From Variovorax beijingensis (lineage in GTDB: Bacteria > Pseudomonadota > Gammaproteobacteria > Burkholderiales > Burkholderiaceae_C), in NCBI RefSeq assembly GCF_007828835.1, contig NZ_VIVL01000001.1, positions 62,001 to 126,000 on the forward strand: a stretch of DNA of 64,000 bases, written 5' to 3'. The first letter of the stretch is position 1; every line of letters starts with the position of its first letter. The notes beneath the pieces are model-generated. The model made no database searches, had not been told where the DNA came from, and worked only from the letters and a program-made list of their open reading frames with translations. Below, piece after piece: positions 21,031 through 30,604 of the stretch. The position numbers and the translations under genes are program-made.

Positions 21031-22653
21031 TCAGCCCGGCGACGGCGCGGCTTCGAGCAGGCGCATTTCGCGCAGCGGAGAGCGATGGAGCAGGTAGGGC
21101 TGTTCGTCGTCGGCCGTTCCGGATTTCTCGAGTTCCGCCTGGGACTTGGCCGAGGCCGAAACAGGGCAGGCACCGCCGTTGCGCATGGCAAGCGCGGCCG
21201 CGAGGCGCGCCTCGGCCGGGTCTCCGAGCTGGTGGCCGAAATCGTCGGCAACGGCGCAGTCGGGCGCGAATCCGTCGCCGTAGTCGCCGAAGTTCTTGTT
21301 GTTGACACCCTGGAACTGGATCGCGAAGTAGCTGGTGCCGCAGTTGTCCTGCGGAGAAAAGCCATAGGGCTTGCCGCAGGTGGTGCCGCCCACGAGATTG
21401 ACCTTGACGTCGATGCCGCGCAGGCCGTTGACGACCGCCTCGCTGGCGGAGCAGGTGTCGCGGCTGACCAGCACCGTGACCTGCGAAAGGCCGAGCCTCG
21501 GCAGCGTGGCGCCGGTGCGGCTGGTGCCGAGGAACGGATAGATGGTCTGCGCCGGCGTCAGGTGGAACGGGTTCTTGTCGTTGAAGGCCAGGCGCTCGAA
21601 AACCTTGCCCGAGGTGGCGCCCGGCGAAGACACCATGGAGGCGAGCCGGTTGGCGATGTTGAGCTGGCCGCCGCCGTTGTAGCGCATGTCGAGCACCAGG
21701 TCCTGCACGCCGTCCTGCTTGAACTGGTTGAAGGCGTTGACGAGCTGCGATTCGGAGGTCGTGATGTGGTCGTTGAAGAGCAGGTAGCCCACGCGGCCGC
21801 TGCCGGTGTCGATCGTCTTCACGTTCTGCACCGGCGTGCGCGTGATCTTCGCGGCCGCCAGCGTGATGGGCGCCTGCCGGACGCCGCCCACCTCGAACAC
21901 GAAGGTGTGCGACTCGCCCTCGGTTTGCGGCGAGATCGCGCGGTTGATCGCATCGACGTTCTCGGTGCCGGTGCTGCCGACGGCATCGACGCCGTCGACT
22001 TCGACGATCTTCGCGCCCCGCTGGAGGCCTGTATTCGCGGCGGGCGAATTCGGCTCGACGAAGGCGATGCGCATGTTGCGCGGCGGAGAACTGCGCACGA
22101 TGGCAATCTCCATGCCGTAGCCCGGCGCCACGCCGTTCTCCGAGAGCTGCCGATAGCGCTCGGTGTCGTACACGTAGTGGAAGCGGTCCTTCGCGCGGCC
22201 CGAGGCCGTGAGGGCCGGGCTCTTGAGCACGCTGAAGTAGGCCACCGGCGTGGCGTAGTCGGCGGCCTTGAGGGTGGTCGGCACCTCGCCGTACCAGAGG
22301 TAGGTTTCGTCGATCCAGCCGCGCACCCAGCGCTTCTCGTCGGTCAGCGTGCCGGGCTTGTCGGGATAGGCCGCCCCTGTTGCGGGGTTGACGCCGGCGC
22401 GCGGCGCGGCGCACAGGCCGGCCACGGTGGCCGAGGCAAGGATGGCATCGTCGTCGCCACCGCCGCCGCCGCTGGCGGGAGGCGGCGCGCTGCCGGGCGG
22501 CGCGATGACCGGAAACCCGCCGCCTCCGCCCCCTCCTCCGCCGCCACCGCCACAGCCTGCCAGCGCGCAGACGATGCCGGCCAATGCGAATGCGGCCGCA
22601 GCCGATGCGGTGAAGCGCGGCGTCGCCCGCGCATGCCCATTGCCCAAGCTCAT
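21031..22653 (-). CDS. S41 family peptidase lipoprotein with PDZ domain
   Basis: A 540-residue C-terminal-processing-type serine protease. A lipoprotein signal ends in ALAGC and is followed by an uninterrupted glycine run and a second glycine/proline-rich linker. A PDZ domain (about residues 180-260, with IAFVEPNSPAANTGLQRGAK) and the S41 core follow. The likely catalytic serine is in VSRDTCSASEAVVNGL, after the substrate-shaping DMRYNGGGQLN. GAGGAGG precedes the ATG at 22653. Its target is unknown. The glycine-coding run is a plausible slippage spot, but the frame is open through it. Confidence 0.88.
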   Translation of the reverse strand: MSLGNGHARATPRFTASAAAAFALAGIVCALAGCGGGGGGGGGGGGFPVIAPPGSAPPPASGGGGGDDDAILASATVAGLCAAPRAGVNPATGAAYPDKPGTLTDEKRWVRGWIDETYLWYGEVPTTLKAADYATPVAYFSVLKSPALTASGRAKDRFHYVYDTERYRQLSENGVAPGYGMEIAIVRSSPPRNMRIAFVEPNSPAANTGLQRGAKIVEVDGVDAVGSTGTENVDAINRAISPQTEGESHTFVFEVGGVRQAPITLAAAKITRTPVQNVKTIDTGSGRVGYLLFNDHITTSESQLVNAFNQFKQDGVQDLVLDMRYNGGGQLNIANRLASMVSSPGATSGKVFERLAFNDKNPFHLTPAQTIYPFLGTSRTGATLPRLGLSQVTVLVSRDTCSASEAVVNGLRGIDVKVNLVGGTTCGKPYGFSPQDNCGTSYFAIQFQGVNNKNFGDYGDGFAPDCAVADDFGHQLGDPAEARLAAALAMRNGGACPVSASAKSQAELEKSGTADDEQPYLLHRSPLREMRLLEAAPSPG

Positions 22654-22735
22654 CGAGCCCTCCTCGTGCCCGCCGTGGCGGACGGTTTTTCTTTCTTGTC
22701 TGCCGCGCTGCCGCGGCCTTCCTGCTTGCTTTTTG

Positions 22736-25063
22736 CTACTGCATGAAGCCGATGCCGCGCGACTCGCGCACCTCGGGCTTGATGCGGTGCTCGGCCTCGA
22801 GCTGGTCGAGGAATTCGGCGGCCGAGAACTCGACCGCAAGAATATCCGTCTGCCGCTTCACGGCCGCGAAATCCCCCGGGCACAGCTGGTGCAATGGCGC
22901 CAGCCGCGCCTTGATCTCCCCAGTGAGCAGCGCAGCGTCGCCCGCCAGCGCCTCGGTCACGAACATGCGCTCGCGCTGCGGCGCGGTGAGCGGCATGAAC
23001 TTGATCTTGAAGGTGAAGCGCCTGAGCGCCGCCTGGTCGAGCCGGTCGAGCAGGTTGGTGGTGCAGATGAAGACGCCGTTGAAGCGCTCCATGCCCTGCA
23101 GCATCTCGTTGACCTCGGTCACTTCGTAGGTGCGCTGCGCGCCGCGCCGGTCCTGCAGGAAGCTGTCGGCCTCGTCGAGCAGCAGCACGGCCTTCTCGGC
23201 CTCGGCCTCCTTGAACATGGCCGCCATGTTCTGCTCGGTCTCGCCGACGTACTTGCTCATGAGGTCGCTGGCCTGCTTGATGATCAGCGGCCGGCCGATG
23301 GCCTTGGCGATGTGCTCGGCCAGCGCGGTCTTGCCGGTGCCGGGCGCGCCGTAGAAGCACAGCGTGCCGTGGCCGCGCGCCTTGATCGCCGCCACGATCC
23401 GCGGGATCTCGAAGCGGGTCTCGACGTTGAGCATGTCGAGGTCGTAGGTGGTGACGCTGCGCCGCTCGCCCGGGCCGGTGTCGAGCGTGCCGAGCGCGAG
23501 GTCGGCGTTCTTGAGCTGGCGCTCGATCAGCGCCTCCATCGAGGCGCCGTCCTCCGTCTGCGCCAGCCCCGCAAAGCGCACCGCGGTGCGGATCTGCGCG
23601 GGCGTGAGGCCCTTGCGCTCGGCCAGCTTGGCGGTGAAGGCCTCGGACACGACGATGCCTTCGAGCGTCTTCTTCACGAGCTGCTCGCGCGCACCGGGCG
23701 GTGGCGACTTGAGCTCCAGGTGGTAGGCGAAGCGGCGCCGGAACGCCGGGTCGATCTGCTCGATGCGGTTGGTGACCCACAGCGTGGGCACCGGGTTGGC
23801 CTCGAGGATCTGGTTGACCCAGGCCTTGCCGCTCACGCTGCCGCTGGTGGGCGCGGGAATCTGCTCGGCGCGCGCCATGAACTGCGCGGCCTCGGTGCTG
23901 ATGGGCGGGAACACGTCCTCGACTTCGTCGAACAGCAGCGCAGCCTGCGCGCTTCCCTTGAGAAACACCTGCGCGATCTGCAGCGAGCGGTAGCGGTCGC
24001 GGCCGGACAGCGAATTGCCGTCGCGGTCGGCGTATTCGACCTCGAACAGCTCGAGCCCCGCCGCCTGCGCCACCACCTTGGCGAGCTCGGTCTTGCCGGT
24101 GCCGGGCGGCCCGTAGAGCAGCACGTTGACGCCGGGCTCCTTGCGCGCCACCGCCGCGCGCAGCAGCGTGACGAGCATCTGCGCGTCTTCCTCGACGAAG
24201 GAAAAGTCGTGCGTGGTGAGCGCGCTCTTGGCGGAAGGCCGCGTGAACACGGCCATCAGTTCGTTGTGGTCGCGGTATTCGCGCATCAGCACCGGCGGCA
24301 GCTTCTCGCTGACCTTCATGAGGTCGGCCAGGTCGGTGATGTTGTGCTCGGAAATCAGGTTCTCGACCAGCCCGATGCGTTCCAGCCGCGAGCCTGCCCG
24401 CAGGGCCTCGCCCACCTCGGTGGCATTGACGCCCGCGATGTCGGCAATGGCGGCATAGGCCTCGGGCGCGTTGTTGACCTTGAACTCGACCAGCAGCGAA
24501 CGCAGGTCGCGCTGGTAGCGCGCGAGCGTGCCGTAGAGCAGCAGCGCGCGCTCGGCCTTGTTGAGCTGCAGCAGGCCCGCGAGCGCATCGATGTTCTTCT
24601 CGACCAAGGTCGACTGCTTGCGCAGCGCATGCGTGAGCCAGTCGCGCGTGACGGCCAGCACCGAGAGCAGGTCCTTGGGGTAGTCCTTGGCGTATTCGTC
24701 GAGGTAGAAGAACAGCGTGCCTTCCTCGTAGGGCCCGCGCCACACGCCGTGCCGCTCGAGCAGCGTGCGGCCGTCGAAATTCTCGACGCCCTTCCAGGCC
24801 TCGTTGCCGGCGCAGCGCCGGCCCAGGAATTCGCGCAGCCGCTGCAGCACCGCGGCCGGCCACACCAGGTGGCGGCCGGTGAGCGAGAGCAGGCCGTTGA
24901 TGTCGCGGCGCACGTTGAAGCGCGGCCCCTGCTTGGCGGCCAGCGTGAGCACGAAGTGCGAACACATCAGTTCGAGCACCGGCGCACCCTTGAGCCCGGG
25001 CGACGGCAATGCCTGCCCGCGTACCGCAGCAGCCACCACATCGACACCCGCACGCTTGACCAT
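22736..25063 (-). CDS. Double-AAA ATPase of unknown function
   Basis: A 775-residue cytoplasmic protein with two AAA modules. The first has Walker A GPPGTGKT (318-325) and Walker B ALLFDEVEDVF. The second has GAPGTGKT (572-579) and VLLLDEADSFL. Arginine-finger regions are PAFRRRFAYHLEL and QAALRRFTFKIKF. The first 300 residues are not a domain I recognise and contain several amphipathic helices. The arrangement recalls ClpB/p97-like remodellers but lacks the ClpB coiled coil. GGAGG precedes the ATG at 25063. Longer starts run into the divergent promoter. It is divergent from the threonine dehydratase gene. Confidence 0.88.
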   Translation of the reverse strand: MVKRAGVDVVAAAVRGQALPSPGLKGAPVLELMCSHFVLTLAAKQGPRFNVRRDINGLLSLTGRHLVWPAAVLQRLREFLGRRCAGNEAWKGVENFDGRTLLERHGVWRGPYEEGTLFFYLDEYAKDYPKDLLSVLAVTRDWLTHALRKQSTLVEKNIDALAGLLQLNKAERALLLYGTLARYQRDLRSLLVEFKVNNAPEAYAAIADIAGVNATEVGEALRAGSRLERIGLVENLISEHNITDLADLMKVSEKLPPVLMREYRDHNELMAVFTRPSAKSALTTHDFSFVEEDAQMLVTLLRAAVARKEPGVNVLLYGPPGTGKTELAKVVAQAAGLELFEVEYADRDGNSLSGRDRYRSLQIAQVFLKGSAQAALLFDEVEDVFPPISTEAAQFMARAEQIPAPTSGSVSGKAWVNQILEANPVPTLWVTNRIEQIDPAFRRRFAYHLELKSPPPGAREQLVKKTLEGIVVSEAFTAKLAERKGLTPAQIRTAVRFAGLAQTEDGASMEALIERQLKNADLALGTLDTGPGERRSVTTYDLDMLNVETRFEIPRIVAAIKARGHGTLCFYGAPGTGKTALAEHIAKAIGRPLIIKQASDLMSKYVGETEQNMAAMFKEAEAEKAVLLLDEADSFLQDRRGAQRTYEVTEVNEMLQGMERFNGVFICTTNLLDRLDQAALRRFTFKIKFMPLTAPQRERMFVTEALAGDAALLTGEIKARLAPLHQLCPGDFAAVKRQTDILAVEFSAAEFLDQLEAEHRIKPEVRESRGIGFMQ

Positions 25064-25170
25064 CGGACAACCTCCAGACGAGGAACTTCTTGGGGCGACC
25101 ATAACGCAGACTTTTGGCTTCGGGAAGACGCGCGAGCGGTAAAAACCCTGATGAGGCGATTCCAGCCACA

Positions 25171-26385
25171 ATGCCCGCCATGGTCGGAATCGAAGAAATC
25201 CGGCGCGCCGCGGCGCGTCTCGAGGGTCAGGTGCTCAACACGCCCTGCGTCGAATCGCGCACGCTCTCCGAAATCGTGGGCGCCCAGGTCTACCTGAAGT
25301 TCGAGAATCTGCAGTTCACATCCTCGTTCAAGGAGCGGGGGGCGTGCAACAAGCTGGTCGATCTTCTGGAGGGCCAGGAAGCAACGCGCGGCGTGGTGGC
25401 CATGTCGGCCGGCAACCACGCCCAGGGTGTGGCCTACCACGCGCAGCGGCTCGGCCTGCGCGCGCTCATCGTGATGCCGCGCTTCACGCCCGGCGTGAAG
25501 ATCGAGCGCACGCGCGGCTTCGGCGCCGAAGTGGTACTGCACGGCGACACGCTCGAGGCGGCGCGCACGCATGCGCTGGAGCTGGCCGAACGCGAGGGGC
25601 TGACCTTCGTCCACCCCTACGACGACGAAGCCATCATCGCGGGCCAGGGTACCGTGGCGCTCGAAATGCTCGATGCGGTGCCCGACCTCGACACGCTGGT
25701 GGTGTCGGTCGGCGGCGGCGGGCTGATCGCGGGCATGGCGATCGCGGCGCGCGAGCGCAAGCCCGGCATCGAGATCGTCGGCGTGCAGACCACGCGCTTT
25801 CCGGGCATGGTGAATGCCGTCAAGGGCACCCAGCACCTGCAGGGCAAGAGCACCATCGCCGAAGGCATTGCGGTCGGAACGCCCGGCGTGCTCACGCGCG
25901 AGATCATCGCCAAGCATGTGGACGACCTGCTGCTGGTCGACGAAGGCGACATCGAGCAGGGCGTGCTGATGCTGCTCGAAATCGAGAAAACGCTGGTCGA
26001 GGGCGCGGGCGCGGCCGGCCTGGCGGCGCTGATCCGGCATCCGGGACGCTTCAAGGGCAAGCGCGTGGGCTTGGTGCTTTCAGGCGGCAACATCGACCCG
26101 CTGCTGCTGGCGGCCATCATCGAACGCGGCATGGTGCGGGCCGGCCGGCTGGCGCGCGTCCGGGTGAGCGCGCGCGATGTGCCGGGCTCGTTGGCCCAGA
26201 TCACGGCCACTGTGGCGGAAGCGGGCGCTAACGTCGATGAGGTTCATCACCAAAGAGCGTTTACCATGCTGGCAGCCCAGAACGTCGACATCGAGCTGGT
26301 GCTGCAGACCCGCGGACGGGCGCACCTGGCCAGCGTGCTGGGCGCGCTGCACGAGGCCGGCTTCGAGGCCGAGGAGCAGCACTGA
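25171..26385 (+). CDS. Threonine ammonia-lyase with C-terminal ACT domain
   Basis: A 404-residue PLP enzyme of the TdcB/IlvA type that converts L-threonine to 2-oxobutanoate and ammonia. The PLP lysine is K54 in FTSSFKERGACN. The phosphate-binding loop is VGGGGLIAGMA. An ACT-like domain occupies roughly the last 75 residues (ARDVPGSLAQITATVAEAGA). The 404-residue form with one ACT domain is usual for the catabolic/dual type in Betaproteobacteria. Either ATG 25171 or ATG 25180 could be used. The first gives MPAMVGIEEIRR. Confidence 0.92.
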   Translation: MPAMVGIEEIRRAAARLEGQVLNTPCVESRTLSEIVGAQVYLKFENLQFTSSFKERGACNKLVDLLEGQEATRGVVAMSAGNHAQGVAYHAQRLGLRALIVMPRFTPGVKIERTRGFGAEVVLHGDTLEAARTHALELAEREGLTFVHPYDDEAIIAGQGTVALEMLDAVPDLDTLVVSVGGGGLIAGMAIAARERKPGIEIVGVQTTRFPGMVNAVKGTQHLQGKSTIAEGIAVGTPGVLTREIIAKHVDDLLLVDEGDIEQGVLMLLEIEKTLVEGAGAAGLAALIRHPGRFKGKRVGLVLSGGNIDPLLLAAIIERGMVRAGRLARVRVSARDVPGSLAQITATVAEAGANVDEVHHQRAFTMLAAQNVDIELVLQTRGRAHLASVLGALHEAGFEAEEQH

Positions 26386-26472
26386 AGGGGCTCGCAACCC
26401 CCTAGACCGTGCTGCCGGGGGCCGCCGGTAAAATGGCCGCAGTTTTCCGTATTTGCGTATTCGAGGTAATCA

Positions 26473-26625
26473 ATGTCCAACCCTACTCCCGTCGAGCCCG
26501 GCCACGCCGCCGCCGTTGAAAAAGACGCCGTCGAATCGATCGTGCACCTGATGCCGCTCGTGCTCCCGCTGGCCGGCGGCGTGCTGATGCTGCTGCTGGC
26601 ATCCATCGCCGTCTACTTGGCCTGA
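26473..26625 (+). CDS. Small single-span membrane protein (50 aa)
   Basis: A short gene encoding [20 protein letters not shown], then a charged joint, then a hydrophobic segment of about 22 residues ending [21 protein letters not shown] supplies a ribosome-binding site. Codon use matches neighbours (G/C at most third positions). It lies between threonine dehydratase and pckG. The architecture, a short soluble N-terminus and one C-terminal membrane span, suggests a regulatory or accessory micro-protein. I do not recognise the family. Confidence 0.7.
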   Translation: MSNPTPVEPGHAAAVEKDAVESIVHLMPLVLPLAGGVLMLLLASIAVYLA

Positions 26626-26685
26626 CAGCCATTTGCGTCCTCGTCCGCGGGTCGTGCGGCCCGCGTTGACGCAGTCTCCCGAAGC

Positions 26686-26697
26686 GAAAACGTTTTC
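26686..26697. promoter_or_regulatory. Palindrome upstream of pckG
   Basis: GAAAACGTTTTC, a perfect 12-base palindrome with a central CG, 77 bases before the pckG ATG. The form fits LacI-family operators, including Cra/FruR-like regulators that control gluconeogenic genes elsewhere. Assignment is tentative. Confidence 0.4.
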
Positions 26698-26773
26698 TCA
26701 AACGGACCTCCGCGCCATCGCAGGCGCGGCGTCCCGTTCGGAAAGACGATTTTTTCAACTTAGGAGATTTCCG

Positions 26774-28636
26774 ATGAACGCACCCACGATGCAGGGCCTC
26801 GCCATCCAGGCACCCTCGTACGTCAAGAACGCAAAACTGATTGCCTGGGTGGCCGACATGGCCGCGCTTTGCAAACCCCAGGCCATCCACTGGTGCGACG
26901 GCAGCAAGGAAGAGTACGACCGCCTCTGCCAGCAGCTGGTCGACGCGGGCACCTTCAAGAAGCTCAATCCGGCCAAGCGCCCCAACTCCTTCCTCGCGGT
27001 GTCCGATCCGAGCGACGTGGCGCGCGTCGAGGACCGCACCTTCATCTGCTCCGAGAAAAAGGAAAACGCCGGCCCCACCAACAACTGGATGGCCCCGGCC
27101 GAAATGCGCGCCACGCTGCAGCCGCTGTTCGACGGCTGCATGAAGGGCCGCACGATGTACGTGGTGCCGTTCAGCATGGGCCCACTGGGCTCGCCCATTG
27201 CCCACATCGGCATCGAGCTCTCCGACTCGCCCTACGTGGCGGTCAACATGCGCATCATGACCCGCATGGGCAAGGCGGTGTACGAGGTGCTTGGCGCCGA
27301 CGGCGAATTCGTGCCCTGCGTGCACACCGTGGGTGCGCCGCTCGAGGCCGGCCGGAACGACGTGGCCTGGCCCTGCAACAAGACCAAGTACATCGTCCAC
27401 TACCCCGAAACGCGCGAGATCTGGAGCTACGGCTCGGGCTACGGCGGCAATGCGCTGCTGGGCAAGAAGTGCTTCGCGCTGCGCATCGCCTCGAACATGG
27501 GCCGCGACGAAGGCTGGCTGGCCGAGCACATGCTGATCCTCGGCGTGACCAACCCCGAGGGCAAGAAATACCACGTGGCCGCCGCCTTCCCGAGCGCCTG
27601 CGGCAAGACCAACTTCTCGATGCTGGTGCCGCCCGCCGGCTTCGAAGGCTGGAAGGTCACCACCATCGGCGACGACATCGCCTGGATCAAGCCCGGCAAG
27701 GACGGCCGCCTCTACGCGATCAACCCCGAGGCCGGCTACTTCGGCGTGGCGCCCGGCACCAACATGCTGACCAACCCGAACTGCATGGACAGCCTGGACC
27801 ACGACGTGATCTTCACCAACGTCGCGCTCACCGACGACGGCGACGTCTGGTGGGAAGGCATGGAGCAGGACACCGGCACGCTGCCCGCGCACCTGATCGA
27901 CTGGCAGGGCAAGGACTGGACGCCGCAGATCGCCAAGGAAACCGGCGCCAAGGCCGCGCATCCGAATTCGCGCTTCACCGTGGCCGCCATCAACAACCCC
28001 GCGCTCGACGACGCCTGGGACGACCCCAAGGGCGTGGCCATCGATGCCTTCATCTTCGGCGGCCGCCGCTCGACCACCGTGCCGCTCGTGACCGAGGCCC
28101 GCAACTGGGTCGAGGGCGTCTACATGGCCGCCACCATGGGCTCCGAAACCACCGCCGCGGCCGCCGGCCAGCAGGGCGTGGTGCGCCGCGACCCATTCGC
28201 AATGCTGCCGTTCACGGGCTACAACATGAGCGACTACTTCCAGCACTGGCTCGACCTGGGCAAGAAGCTCAAGGCCTCGGGCGCCAAGCTGCCGAAGATC
28301 TACACCACCAACTGGTTCCGCAAGGGCGCCGACGGCAAGTTCGTCTGGCCCGGCTACGGCGAGAACATGCGCGTTCTCAAGTGGATGATCGACCGCGTCG
28401 AAGGCACCGCCAAGGGCACCGAGCACATCACCGGCGTGAGCCCGCGCTACGAAGACCTCAACTGGAACGGCCTGGACTTCAGCGCCGAGCAGTTCGCCAC
28501 GGTCACCAGCATGGACAAGGCTGCCTGGCAGGCCGAGCTGAAGCTGCATGCCGAGCTGTTCCAGCAGCTGGCGCACCACCTGCCGAAGGAACTGCCGGAA
28601 ACCAAGGCCGCCATCGAGCAGCGCCTGGCGGCCTGA
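26774..28636 (+). CDS. pckG: Phosphoenolpyruvate carboxykinase (GTP)
   Basis: A 620-residue GTP-dependent PEP carboxykinase that converts oxaloacetate to PEP and CO2 in gluconeogenesis. The kinase P-loop is [14 protein letters not shown], with the active-site cysteine characteristic of the GTP class. Other landmarks are [48 protein letters not shown] and [16 protein letters not shown] lies 10 bases before the ATG at 26774. The open frame extends to 26633, but the extension has no homology-like content. A strong intrinsic terminator follows 40 bases after the stop. Confidence 0.97.
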   Translation: MNAPTMQGLAIQAPSYVKNAKLIAWVADMAALCKPQAIHWCDGSKEEYDRLCQQLVDAGTFKKLNPAKRPNSFLAVSDPSDVARVEDRTFICSEKKENAGPTNNWMAPAEMRATLQPLFDGCMKGRTMYVVPFSMGPLGSPIAHIGIELSDSPYVAVNMRIMTRMGKAVYEVLGADGEFVPCVHTVGAPLEAGRNDVAWPCNKTKYIVHYPETREIWSYGSGYGGNALLGKKCFALRIASNMGRDEGWLAEHMLILGVTNPEGKKYHVAAAFPSACGKTNFSMLVPPAGFEGWKVTTIGDDIAWIKPGKDGRLYAINPEAGYFGVAPGTNMLTNPNCMDSLDHDVIFTNVALTDDGDVWWEGMEQDTGTLPAHLIDWQGKDWTPQIAKETGAKAAHPNSRFTVAAINNPALDDAWDDPKGVAIDAFIFGGRRSTTVPLVTEARNWVEGVYMAATMGSETTAAAAGQQGVVRRDPFAMLPFTGYNMSDYFQHWLDLGKKLKASGAKLPKIYTTNWFRKGADGKFVWPGYGENMRVLKWMIDRVEGTAKGTEHITGVSPRYEDLNWNGLDFSAEQFATVTSMDKAAWQAELKLHAELFQQLAHHLPKELPETKAAIEQRLAA

Positions 28637-28675
28637 CGCCGGTCCCCGGGTCTTGTGCGGCCTGTCCGCACACGC

Positions 28676-28704
28676 AAAAAAGCCGCCCGGAGGGGCGGCT
28701 TTTT
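28676..28704 (+). terminator. Intrinsic terminator after pckG
   Basis: An A-tract, then the stem AGCCGCCC / GGGCGGCT with a 4-base loop, followed by TTTTTC. It is symmetric enough to work in both directions, so it may also end the minus-strand gene at 28736. Confidence 0.9.
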
Positions 28705-28735
28705 CATTGAACGGCCGGCGGCTGGCGCCGATCGA

Positions 28736-29284
28736 TCAGTAGTAGCGCGAGCTGTTCATGCGGCGCATGGCTTCGTAGAGCGTCGGCATGCGCGCTTCGC
28801 TGGAGCGTGCGGCCGCGCGGGCCACTGCGTCCACCTTGGCGACGACCGCGGCGGACACCTTGCCTTCGGACTCCTGGCGCCACGTGGCGGCCTGCAGTTC
28901 CTGCATCACGCGCGGGTCGTTCTGCGCGGTTTCGAGGAAGCGGGCGTCGGCGCGGGCCGAGGCACGGCGCGCGGCGGCTGCGTTCCAGGCACCGGCCACG
29001 CGGGCCAGGGGAGCGCGCAGCCAGCCGGCGAACAGCGCGGCAATACCGAAGGCGGCGGCGCAGAGCACGGCCCAGGCGGCGAGCAGCGCGCCTTCGTCCC
29101 AGTTGGAAACGAGCTTGTCGGCCACCACCATCACCGCCGCGGCAACGGCGACGATCAGCAGGGCGATCAGCGGGCGCGAACCGTTCGCGCCGGCGCGTGC
29201 GGCCTTGATCTGGCCGAACAGGATCTCGGCGCGTTGGACGCCGGGGTGGACAGTGGGTTGGTCTACGTGGACAAAGCTGGTCAT
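28736..29284 (-). CDS. Two-span membrane protein of unknown function
   Basis: A 182-residue protein beginning MTSFVHVDQPTVHPG. Two hydrophobic segments (LIALLIVAVAAAVMVVAD and LAAWAVLCAAAFGIAALF) lie at about residues 39-57 and 69-87. The C-terminal 90 residues are alanine/arginine-rich helix, with SEARMPTLYEAMRRMNSSRYY at the end. GGAGGG precedes the ATG at 29284. It is divergent from the LysR gene, with a TAGGG/CCCTA palindrome between them, so it is the likely LysR target. No function is known. Confidence 0.75.
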   Translation of the reverse strand: MTSFVHVDQPTVHPGVQRAEILFGQIKAARAGANGSRPLIALLIVAVAAAVMVVADKLVSNWDEGALLAAWAVLCAAAFGIAALFAGWLRAPLARVAGAWNAAAARRASARADARFLETAQNDPRVMQELQAATWRQESEGKVSAAVVAKVDAVARAAARSSEARMPTLYEAMRRMNSSRYY

Positions 29285-29331
29285 GATGAATCCCTCCGTG
29301 GGACGAATGGCTGATGCCGATGGGGAGATAT

Positions 29332-29345
29332 TAGGGTTTGCCCTA
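29332..29345. promoter_or_regulatory. TAGGG-N4-CCCTA palindrome, probable LysR site
   Basis: TAGGGTTTGCCCTA between the divergent membrane-protein and LysR genes. The left flank extends to ATATTAGGG, which is repeated exactly (on the other strand) at the site at 30,605. Confidence 0.6.
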
Positions 29346-29391
29346 GTGTTTTGCCACTTTATCTTTCTGATGTTTATCATTCACATCACTG

Positions 29392-30372
29392 ATGGACGTC
29401 AACTTCCGCACACTCGACCTCAACCTGCTCCGCGTCTTCGACGAGGTGATGGCGGAGCGCAACCTCACGCGCGCCGCGCGCAACCTGTCGATCACCCAGC
29501 CCGCCGTGAGCAATGCGCTGCGCCGACTGCGCGAAGTGCTCGGCGACGAGCTGGTGCGCCGCTCGGGCGCAGGCGTCGAGCCCACGCCGCGCGCGCTGGC
29601 GCTCTGGCCCACGGTGCGCGACGCGCTGCGGCAACTGCAGCACACGCTGGCGCCGGGCGAGTTCGATGCATCCACCGCGGACACCACCTTCCTCTTGGCC
29701 ATGGCCGACGCCACCGCCGCCGAACTCATCCCGGGGCTGGTCCGGATCGTGGAGAAGGAAGCGCCCGCTATCTCGCTGCGCGTTCTGCCGCTGACGACCC
29801 GCGATCCGCGGCGGATGCTGGAGCAGGAAGAAGTCGACATGGCGATCGGCTACTTTCCGGCCGTGATCGCCAGCCTGGCGGCACGCGGCCAGTCGGGCGT
29901 GGGCGTGGCGTTCGAGACCCAGCGGCTCTACCTGGGCCAGTACGTCTGCGTGATGCGGCGCGGCCATCCGCTCGCGAATGCGCCGCTCACGCTGGACGAC
30001 TATTGCGCCGCGCGGCACCTGCTCGTGAGCTTTTCGGGGCGCCCCTACGGCTTCATCGACCAGACGCTGGGCGCCCTGGGGCGCGAGCGGCGCATCGTGG
30101 TGACGGTGAACCAGTTCTTCACGGCCGGCCGGGTGGTCGCCAATTCAGACCTGCTGACGGTCCTGCCGCGTCATTTCGTGACCGTGACCGGCATCGACGA
30201 GCAGCTGGTGCTGCGCGACCTGCCGTTCGACCAGCCGATGGTGCACGTCGACGCCATCTGGCACCGGCGCGCGCAGCATGGGCATGCGCACGAGTGGCTG
30301 CGCACCGCGCTGCTGCGCTCGGCCGCGGCGGCTTTTGCGGATTCGGTCCTCGGGCAGAAGGTGCCCGGATGA
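29392..30372 (+). CDS. LysR family transcriptional regulator
   Basis: A 326-residue LysR regulator. The winged helix covers about residues 8-66 (LNLLRVFDEVMAERNLTRAA, then QPAVSNALRRLREVLGDELV). The effector domain begins at about 95 (TFLLAMADATAAELIPGL) and is of the NahR/NodD-like subgroup. It is transcribed away from the membrane-protein gene and is followed on the opposite strand by a 57-codon gene. Both flanks carry the same palindrome, suggesting a small local regulon. The inducer is unknown. Confidence 0.92.
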   Translation: MDVNFRTLDLNLLRVFDEVMAERNLTRAARNLSITQPAVSNALRRLREVLGDELVRRSGAGVEPTPRALALWPTVRDALRQLQHTLAPGEFDASTADTTFLLAMADATAAELIPGLVRIVEKEAPAISLRVLPLTTRDPRRMLEQEEVDMAIGYFPAVIASLAARGQSGVGVAFETQRLYLGQYVCVMRRGHPLANAPLTLDDYCAARHLLVSFSGRPYGFIDQTLGALGRERRIVVTVNQFFTAGRVVANSDLLTVLPRHFVTVTGIDEQLVLRDLPFDQPMVHVDAIWHRRAQHGHAHEWLRTALLRSAAAAFADSVLGQKVPG

Positions 30373-30382
30373 CCGAGGGCTT

Positions 30383-30556
30383 TCAGCGGACGACCGAGAG
30401 CCAGGCGCTGGCGGCAGCGCGCAGTTCCTGCGCGTGATGCGCACCGCGGCCGGCGCGGACATCGGCGCTTTCCATCAGCGCGGCGGCATGGCTGGCCGGG
30501 GCGCTGGCGTCGGAGGAACGGAAGAAACGGGCCACTTGGGCAATGAGGCTGAACAT
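30383..30556 (-). CDS. Small protein of unknown function (57 aa)
   Basis: A short open frame encoding MFSLIAQVARFFRSSDASAP, then an alanine-rich helix ending AAASAWLSVVR. The hydrophobic N-terminus is amphipathic rather than a clear membrane span. Third positions are strongly G/C. It stops 10 bases from the end of the convergent LysR gene. The palindrome at 30,605 lies about 50 bases upstream of its ATG, in promoter position. I do not recognise the family. The rest of the 30,373-30,681 gap is the shared promoter with the phosphoesterase gene. Confidence 0.6.
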   Translation of the reverse strand: MFSLIAQVARFFRSSDASAPASHAAALMESADVRAGRGAHHAQELRAAASAWLSVVR

Positions 30557-30604
30557 GACAGTGCGCTGCTTTTGGCTGCGCTGGAGTGGTTGATGTCCTA
30601 AGAA

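Noticed and set aside
22500..22560. Glycine-codon runs suspected of marking a frameshift in the S41 peptidase gene
   Set aside because: The frame stays open from lipobox to PDZ domain, and glycine linkers after a lipobox are common.
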